Shown here piece after piece: positions 59,596 through 64,000 of a stretch of 64,000 bases of DNA (the first letter of the stretch is position 1; every line of letters begins with the position of its first letter). This stretch comes from Streptomyces sp. NRRL F-5123. GTDB lineage: Bacteria; Actinomycetota; Actinomycetes; Streptomycetales; Streptomycetaceae. The translations under genes and the position numbers were made by a program. The DNA lies in the NCBI RefSeq assembly GCF_000721495.1, contig NZ_JOHY01000013.1, positions 62,001-126,000 on the forward strand, given 5' to 3'. Under the pieces are notes generated by a model. It searched no databases. It was not told the origin of the DNA and saw only the letters and a list, made by a program, of their open reading frames with translations.

Positions 59596-61188
59596 TCAGG
59601 CGCCGTACAGCCGCGCGGTGTTGTCGCGGGGCGCCGGGCGGCCACGGCCCGCGGGTCCCTCGGCGAAGGCTGTCAGGACGTTCTCGGTGACCCGGGTGAC
59701 GAAGCGCCCGGTGCGCGCGTCCATGCCGTGGTCGCGGCCGTCGAGGTTGGTGCCCGCCATCAGGGCCTCCACCCAGCGCATCGTGCCGGAGGCGAAGACC
59801 CCCGCCCCGCCGGGCGTCGTGCAGTAGGCCGAATCGGCGTGGCTCGGGCGGCCCTTGCAGGTCAGCGGGGAGTGCGCGATGATCTCCAGGGGCCCTGGGG
59901 CGGGGTGGCGCGGCATGACCCGGTCGTACTCCACCCCCACCAGGTGGTCGAAGCTCTCGCCGCGGCGGACCCCGGTGCCGCGGAAGATCCAGTGGTCGGC
60001 GTTCTCCACCACGTAGGGCGCGTCGACGGGGAAGCCCTCGTACATCACGCCGGTCAGCGACGACTCCGGGTCCGCGCCCGGCCCGGCGCGGAAGTCGGTG
60101 GTCGCCATGTCCGGGTGCCGGGCGAGGTACGGGTCGGCGTGGAAGGCGTTCTTGTAGCAGACCACCGTGCGGTCGGCCGTGCCGTCCGGGCCCGGCTCCA
60201 GCCGGACGCGCCGGTAGCAGGTGTTCGCGCCGAGGAAGACCAGGTTGGTGCCCGCGTCCCGGGCCGCCGTGACGTGCGCGCGCTGCTGCGGCGTCCAGTA
60301 CTCGTCGTGCCCGAGCGCCACGGCCGTGGTCGCGCCGTGCAGCACTGCCGGGTCGCGGTGCACGTCCAGCCCGGTGGTGTACGCCAGCGGGATGCCCGAC
60401 CGCTCGGCGAGCACCACGGCCCCGCGCTCGTAGGCCAGGAACTTCTCCGCGCCGCTCGCCGCGTAGGGCCGGTCGAACGTCACCGCGAGCGAGCGGTGCT
60501 CGTACGTGCCGTCCCGACCGCGGTAGAGGCTGTAGCCGCCCCACTCGTTGTACGCCTGCCAGGTCGCGGCGGCGTGCATCAGCAGTGTGCGGCCCGCCGC
60601 CCGGGCGGAGCGGACGATCAGCGGGACGTACCGGTTGAAGCCGGTGTCCGCCTCCAGCCGCAGCAGGTACGCCCCTTCGGGCCAGCCGTCGGCGGTCACC
60701 TCAAGGCTCCGCTCCCACCCGGCCGCGACGGTCCGCCGGGCGACGGCCAGCCGCGCCCGCCCCTGCCGCCCGCCGGCGACCGGCCCCGAGACCCACACCC
60801 GGGTGGCCTGCGCGCCGCCGTACCAGCCGACCCGGAGGGCGGAGACGCGGAAGGTGCGGGCCGTCGTCGACACGTACAGCCCGAAGCGCTCGCCGGGCAG
60901 CACGCTGGCCCGGTCGGCATAGCCCTGGACGGCGTCGTCCGGCCCCATGGGGCCGAGCTGCCACTCGGCGGGGGCCCGGCCGGTCCTGCGGGGCGCGGGG
61001 GCAGGGCCCGAGCTGCACCCGGCGGTGAGCGCCCCGGCACCGGCGGCGAGCAGCACCCCGCGCCGGGTGGCCCGCCCCGCCGCCACCCCGCTGCCGGACC
61101 CGATGGCGGTCGCGGGCGCCGAGGCCCTTGCGGACCCCGGCCCGTCCGCGGGCGTGCCCCCCGCACCGCCCTGCACAAGGGCGCCCAC
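59596..61188 (-). CDS. Tat-exported lipoprotein of the N,N-dimethylformamidase large-subunit type
   Basis: A 530-residue protein. Around residue 40 lies a twin-arginine lipoprotein signal, ATRRGVLLAAGAGALTAGCS, so it should be exported folded and anchored to the membrane. The rest resembles the beta subunit of N,N-dimethylformamidase: QGYADRASVLPGERFGLYVS, AYNEWGGYSLY, LGHDEYWTPQQRAHVTAARD, GANTCYRRVRLE. The catalytic role is unknown; many members are annotated only by domain. The GTG start just after hypE is provisional because no ribosome binding site is visible; a GTG at residue 35 is an alternative. It seems to end the hyp operon. Confidence 0.75.
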   Translation of the reverse strand: MGALVQGGAGGTPADGPGSARASAPATAIGSGSGVAAGRATRRGVLLAAGAGALTAGCSSGPAPAPRRTGRAPAEWQLGPMGPDDAVQGYADRASVLPGERFGLYVSTTARTFRVSALRVGWYGGAQATRVWVSGPVAGGRQGRARLAVARRTVAAGWERSLEVTADGWPEGAYLLRLEADTGFNRYVPLIVRSARAAGRTLLMHAAATWQAYNEWGGYSLYRGRDGTYEHRSLAVTFDRPYAASGAEKFLAYERGAVVLAERSGIPLAYTTGLDVHRDPAVLHGATTAVALGHDEYWTPQQRAHVTAARDAGTNLVFLGANTCYRRVRLEPGPDGTADRTVVCYKNAFHADPYLARHPDMATTDFRAGPGADPESSLTGVMYEGFPVDAPYVVENADHWIFRGTGVRRGESFDHLVGVEYDRVMPRHPAPGPLEIIAHSPLTCKGRPSHADSAYCTTPGGAGVFASGTMRWVEALMAGTNLDGRDHGMDARTGRFVTRVTENVLTAFAEGPAGRGRPAPRDNTARLYGA

Positions 61189-61191
61189 CGC

Positions 61192-62295
61192 TCAGCAGAT
61201 CCGCGGCAGCTGCTCGCCCAGTGGCAGGTCGACCACCCGCGTGCCGCCGAGGCCCGTGCGGGCCACGACCATGCCCGGGTGCTCCGCCACCGCCTCGCCG
61301 ATCAGGGCGGCGTCCGCGCCCAGCGGGTGGGCGCGCATCGCGGCCAGGACGGCGTCGGCGTGCCCGCGCGGCACGAAGGCCACCAGCCGCCCCTCGTTGG
61401 CGACGTACATCGGGTCGAGCCCCAGCACCGCGCACGCGTTGGCGACGGGCGGCGGCACCGGCACGCTGCGCTCCTCCAGCACCACGCCGGTCCGCGACGC
61501 CGCCGCGATCTCGTTGAGCGACGCCGCGAGCCCGCCCCGGGTCGGGTCGCGCAGCACGTGCAGATCCGGGGTGACGGCGAGCATCGCCTCGACCAGACCG
61601 CCCAGCGGCGCGGTGTCGCTCTCCACCTCCACCCCGAACTCCAGGCCCTCGCGCATGCTCAGCACCGCAACGCCGTGCGCGCCGACCGGACCGCTGACGA
61701 TCACCACGTCACCCGGCACCACGCGCTGCGGCCGCAGGTCGACGCCGGGCGGGATCAGCCCGATGCCCGCCGTGTTGAGGTAGATCCCGTCGCCGTGCCC
61801 GGACTCGACGACCTTGGTGTCGCCGGTGGCGACCTCCACGCCCGCCGCCCGCGCCGCCGCCCCGATCGCCGCGGCGACCCGGGCGACCACCGCCATCTCC
61901 ACGCCCTCCTCCAGGATGACGGCGCAGGACAGGTACGCGGCCCGGGCGCCGCTCATCGCCAGGTCGTTGACGGTGCCGTTGACGGCCAGGTCGCCGATCG
62001 AGCCGCCGGGGAAGAACAGCGGGCGCACCACGTACGAGTCGGTCGAGAAGGCCAGCCGGGCGCCGCCGAGCGTGACGGCCGCCGCGTCGCCGAGCTGCGC
62101 CAGCACCTCGCCGCCGAACGCCGGCGCGAAGACGTGCTCCACCAGCTCCGCGGACATCGCCCCGCCGCCGCCGTGCCCCATCACCACCCTCGGCTGGTCG
62201 CGCAGCGGCGCGGGGCAGGACCACGACAGCATGTCCACCGGCGCGGGCCCGGCCGGTGCGGGAAGGGCCTGTGAGAGGCCGGACTTCTCAGACAA
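61192..62295 (-). CDS. hypE: Hydrogenase expression/formation protein HypE
   Basis: A 367-residue maturase that dehydrates the thiocarboxamide on its C-terminal Cys to make the cyanide ligands of NiFe hydrogenase. [20 protein letters not shown] and [20 protein letters not shown] are diagnostic, and the protein ends in PRIC, as required. The start is uncertain: I propose the TTG at 62295, which overlaps the hypD stop and has GGGAGG 9 nt upstream; a GTG at 62238 would also give a full domain. Confidence 0.9.
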   Translation of the reverse strand: MSEKSGLSQALPAPAGPAPVDMLSWSCPAPLRDQPRVVMGHGGGGAMSAELVEHVFAPAFGGEVLAQLGDAAAVTLGGARLAFSTDSYVVRPLFFPGGSIGDLAVNGTVNDLAMSGARAAYLSCAVILEEGVEMAVVARVAAAIGAAARAAGVEVATGDTKVVESGHGDGIYLNTAGIGLIPPGVDLRPQRVVPGDVVIVSGPVGAHGVAVLSMREGLEFGVEVESDTAPLGGLVEAMLAVTPDLHVLRDPTRGGLAASLNEIAAASRTGVVLEERSVPVPPPVANACAVLGLDPMYVANEGRLVAFVPRGHADAVLAAMRAHPLGADAALIGEAVAEHPGMVVARTGLGGTRVVDLPLGEQLPRIC

Positions 62296-63412
62296 CGGAG
62301 GTCGCCTCCCGGCGCGCCGGGGCGGCACCGAGCCGCCGGTAGAGGTAGTACGCCGCGCACGCGCCCTCGCTGGAGACCATCGTGGCGCCCAGCGGTGTGC
62401 GCGGGGTGCAGACGGTGCCGAACGCCTCGCACTCGTGCGGCTTGAGCAGCCCCTGGAGCACCTCGCCCGCCCGGCACTCCGCGGGCTCCACCGTGCGGAT
62501 GCCGTCCACCGAGAAGCGGTGCTCGGCGTCGAACTCCCGGTAGCGCTCGGACAGCCGCCACCCGCTGCTCGGAATCACGCCGATGCCCCGCCACGCCCGG
62601 TCGGTCACCTCGAAGACGTCGTCGAGCATCGCCCGGGCCGCCGGGTTGCCCTCCTCGCGCACCGCCCGCGCGTAGGCGTTCTCGACGGTGTGCTCGCCGC
62701 GCTCCAGCTGGACCACCGTGCGCCGCACGCCCTCCAGGATGTCCAGCGGCTCGAAGCCGGTGACCACGATCGGCACCCGGTGCCGCTCCGCCAGCTCCGG
62801 GTACTCGCCCGTGCCCATCACGCTGCACACATGGCCCGCCGCCAGGAAGGCCTGCACCCGGCAGTCGGGCGAGTTCATGATCGCCTCGATCGCGGGCGGC
62901 ACCCGCACGTGCGACACCAGCAGGCTGAAGTTGCGGATGCCGAGCTTGCGCGCCTGGTGGACCGTCATGGCGTTGGGCGGCGCGGTCGTCTCGAAGCCGA
63001 TGCCGAAGAACACCACCTGCCGGTCCGGGTTCTGCTGCGCGATCCGCAGCGCGTCCAGCGGCGAGTACACCACCCGCACGTCACCGCCCTCGCCGCGCAC
63101 CCCGAACAGGTCGCGCCCGGTGCCCGGCACCCGCAGCATGTCGCCGAACGAGCAGAAGACCACGTCCGGGCGGGAGGCGATCTCCAGCGCCTTGTCGATC
63201 ACTTCGAGCGGGGTCACGCACACCGGGCAGCCGGGGCCGTGGATCAGCTCGACCTCGTCGGGCAGCAGCTGGTCGATGCCGTGCCGGATGATGGTGTGGG
63301 TCTGCCCGCCGCACACCTCCATCAGCGCCCAGGGGCGCGTCACGGTGGCGCGGATGCGGTCCAGCAGGCGCCTGGCCAGGTCCGGGTCCTGGAATTCGTC
63401 GATGTACTTCAC
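62288..63412 (-). CDS. hypD: Hydrogenase maturation protein HypD
   Basis: A 374-residue iron-sulfur protein on which the Fe(CN)2CO unit is built with HypC. Visible motifs are [40 protein letters not shown] and the cluster cysteines near the end ([33 protein letters not shown]). The GTG at 63412 overlaps the hypC stop (GTGA). Confidence 0.95.
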   Translation of the reverse strand: MKYIDEFQDPDLARRLLDRIRATVTRPWALMEVCGGQTHTIIRHGIDQLLPDEVELIHGPGCPVCVTPLEVIDKALEIASRPDVVFCSFGDMLRVPGTGRDLFGVRGEGGDVRVVYSPLDALRIAQQNPDRQVVFFGIGFETTAPPNAMTVHQARKLGIRNFSLLVSHVRVPPAIEAIMNSPDCRVQAFLAAGHVCSVMGTGEYPELAERHRVPIVVTGFEPLDILEGVRRTVVQLERGEHTVENAYARAVREEGNPAARAMLDDVFEVTDRAWRGIGVIPSSGWRLSERYREFDAEHRFSVDGIRTVEPAECRAGEVLQGLLKPHECEAFGTVCTPRTPLGATMVSSEGACAAYYLYRRLGAAPARREATSVV

Positions 63413-63723
63413 CGCAGGCCCTCCCGCGTCGCCCCCGTGCCGTGCTCCACTGCCGCGCCCTGCGCCGCGGCCTCCCACGCGTCGCCGAACTCCTCCTGCA
63501 ACATGCCGAGTTCGGAGAACAGCTCCAGCGTCCGCAGCGCCGACTCCTCGTCGAGCCGCTGGAGCGCGAAGCCCACGTGCACGATGGCGTACTCACCGAC
63601 CTCCAGGTCCGGCAGGTACTCCAGGCACACCTCCTTGACCACACCGCCGAAGTCGACACTGGCCATCCGGGTGCCGTCCCGGTCCTCGATCTCCAGCACT
63701 CTGCCGGGCACCGCCAGGCACAT
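63409..63723 (-). CDS. hypC: Hydrogenase assembly chaperone HypC
   Basis: A 104-residue chaperone that starts [18 protein letters not shown]; Cys2, exposed after loss of Met, carries the iron unit. [20 protein letters not shown] and [18 protein letters not shown] complete the small barrel. GAGGAG lies 5 nt before the ATG. The C-terminus is slightly longer than in E. coli HypC. Confidence 0.94.
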   Translation of the reverse strand: MCLAVPGRVLEIEDRDGTRMASVDFGGVVKEVCLEYLPDLEVGEYAIVHVGFALQRLDEESALRTLELFSELGMLQEEFGDAWEAAAQGAAVEHGTGATREGLR

Positions 63724-63788
63724 GGGCTCTCCTCGCTCCTGTGGAACTGCTGCGGGACTGCTGCGGGTGTGGGGAATGCGGCACGTCG

Positions 63789-64000
63789 TCAGGCGCCCGC
63801 CGAGGTGCGGCGAGCGGCGACCACCAGCTGGCCGAGCGCGAGGCCGCCGTCCCCCGGTGGGACGAGGCGGTGCGCCAGCACCGTGAAGCCGTCGGCGCGC
63901 AGCCCGCGGGCGCACGCCCGGGCCAGCAGGGCGTTGCCGAACACCCCGCCGGACAGCACCACGGTCTCCAGCCCGTGCCGCTCGCGGGCGGCCGCGCAGC
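63789..64000 (-). CDS. hypF: Carbamoyltransferase HypF, C-terminal end only
   Basis: The last ~70 codons of a gene that continues past the window. [20 protein letters not shown] and [20 protein letters not shown] are the conserved end of HypF (the YgjD/Kae1-like part), which makes the carbamoyl precursor of the cyanide ligands. It is encoded 65 nt upstream of hypC on the same strand. Confidence 0.88.
   Translation of the reverse strand, partial: CAAARERHGLETVVLSGGVFGNALLARACARGLRADGFTVLAHRLVPPGDGGLALGQLVVAARRTSAGA

Noticed and set aside
1..64000. tRNA or rRNA genes, insertion sequences, phage genes or attachment sites
   Set aside because: None was recognised by reading; short or divergent RNA genes could have been missed without a covariance-model search.

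Overview
The window is very GC-rich actinomycete DNA, with almost every third codon position G or C, GGAGG-type ribosome binding sites, many GTG starts and many ATGA/GTGA overlaps between genes. A gamma-butyrolactone synthase/receptor pair, a SARP regulator, a SpoIIE-type phosphatase with a STAS partner, large secreted S8 and S53 proteases and short sulfur leader peptides all point to Streptomyces or a close relative in the Streptomycetaceae. No tRNA, rRNA, CRISPR array, integrase or transposase was recognised.

Region 1 (1-12237) is a ribosomal peptide (RiPP) gene cluster. Two near-identical 43-residue precursor peptides (6757-6888 and 6995-7126) end in W-C-G-x-C-N cores. Below them on the minus strand lie a radical SAM maturase, a striking single-chain fusion of a prolyl oligopeptidase with a cytochrome P450, a methyltransferase and an MFS exporter. 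Divergently, after a perfect 18-bp inverted repeat, come a small cluster-type protein, a cyclase/AAA-ATPase signalling protein, an intracellular subtilase and a GAF protein. A sensible model is radical SAM crosslinking of the core, oxidation and methylation, cleavage after the conserved Pro that precedes the core, and export.

Region 2 (12247-20466): a SARP regulator and an ATP-grasp enzyme of the RiPP-maturase type, then signalling and housekeeping genes (SpoIIE phosphatase, amidotransferase with a ParB-like partner, a membrane protein, a winged-helix regulator, a STAS protein).

Region 3 (20761-23700) is a half-decayed organosulfur locus: a peptide-permease fragment, a sulfur leader peptide, a broken SfnB-like acyl-CoA dehydrogenase, then intact ssuD and flavin reductase. 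24285-32738 holds a LuxR-type ATPase regulator and two large secreted proteases facing each other.

Region 4 (32956-44464) is an intact sulfur operon on the minus strand: leader peptide, DszB-like desulfinase, SsuA lipoprotein, SsuC, SsuB, a second SsuA-like protein without signal peptide, an SsuD-like monooxygenase and an M20 amidohydrolase. A divergent IclR regulator and an amino-acid ABC system with a cupin follow.

Region 5 (45080-52077): LacI regulator and a perfect operator facing ribokinase, NCS1 permease, a GH106-like glycosidase and a RbsD/FucU mutarotase. 52142-56622: WYL regulator and MFS transporter overlapping tail to tail, then dihydroxyacetone kinase subunits K and L. 56663-59543: HAD phosphatase, AfsA-type synthase and ArpA-type receptor. 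59596-64000: a dimethylformamidase-like Tat lipoprotein and the NiFe-hydrogenase maturation genes hypE, hypD, hypC and the end of hypF, which suggests that a hydrogenase locus continues past the window.
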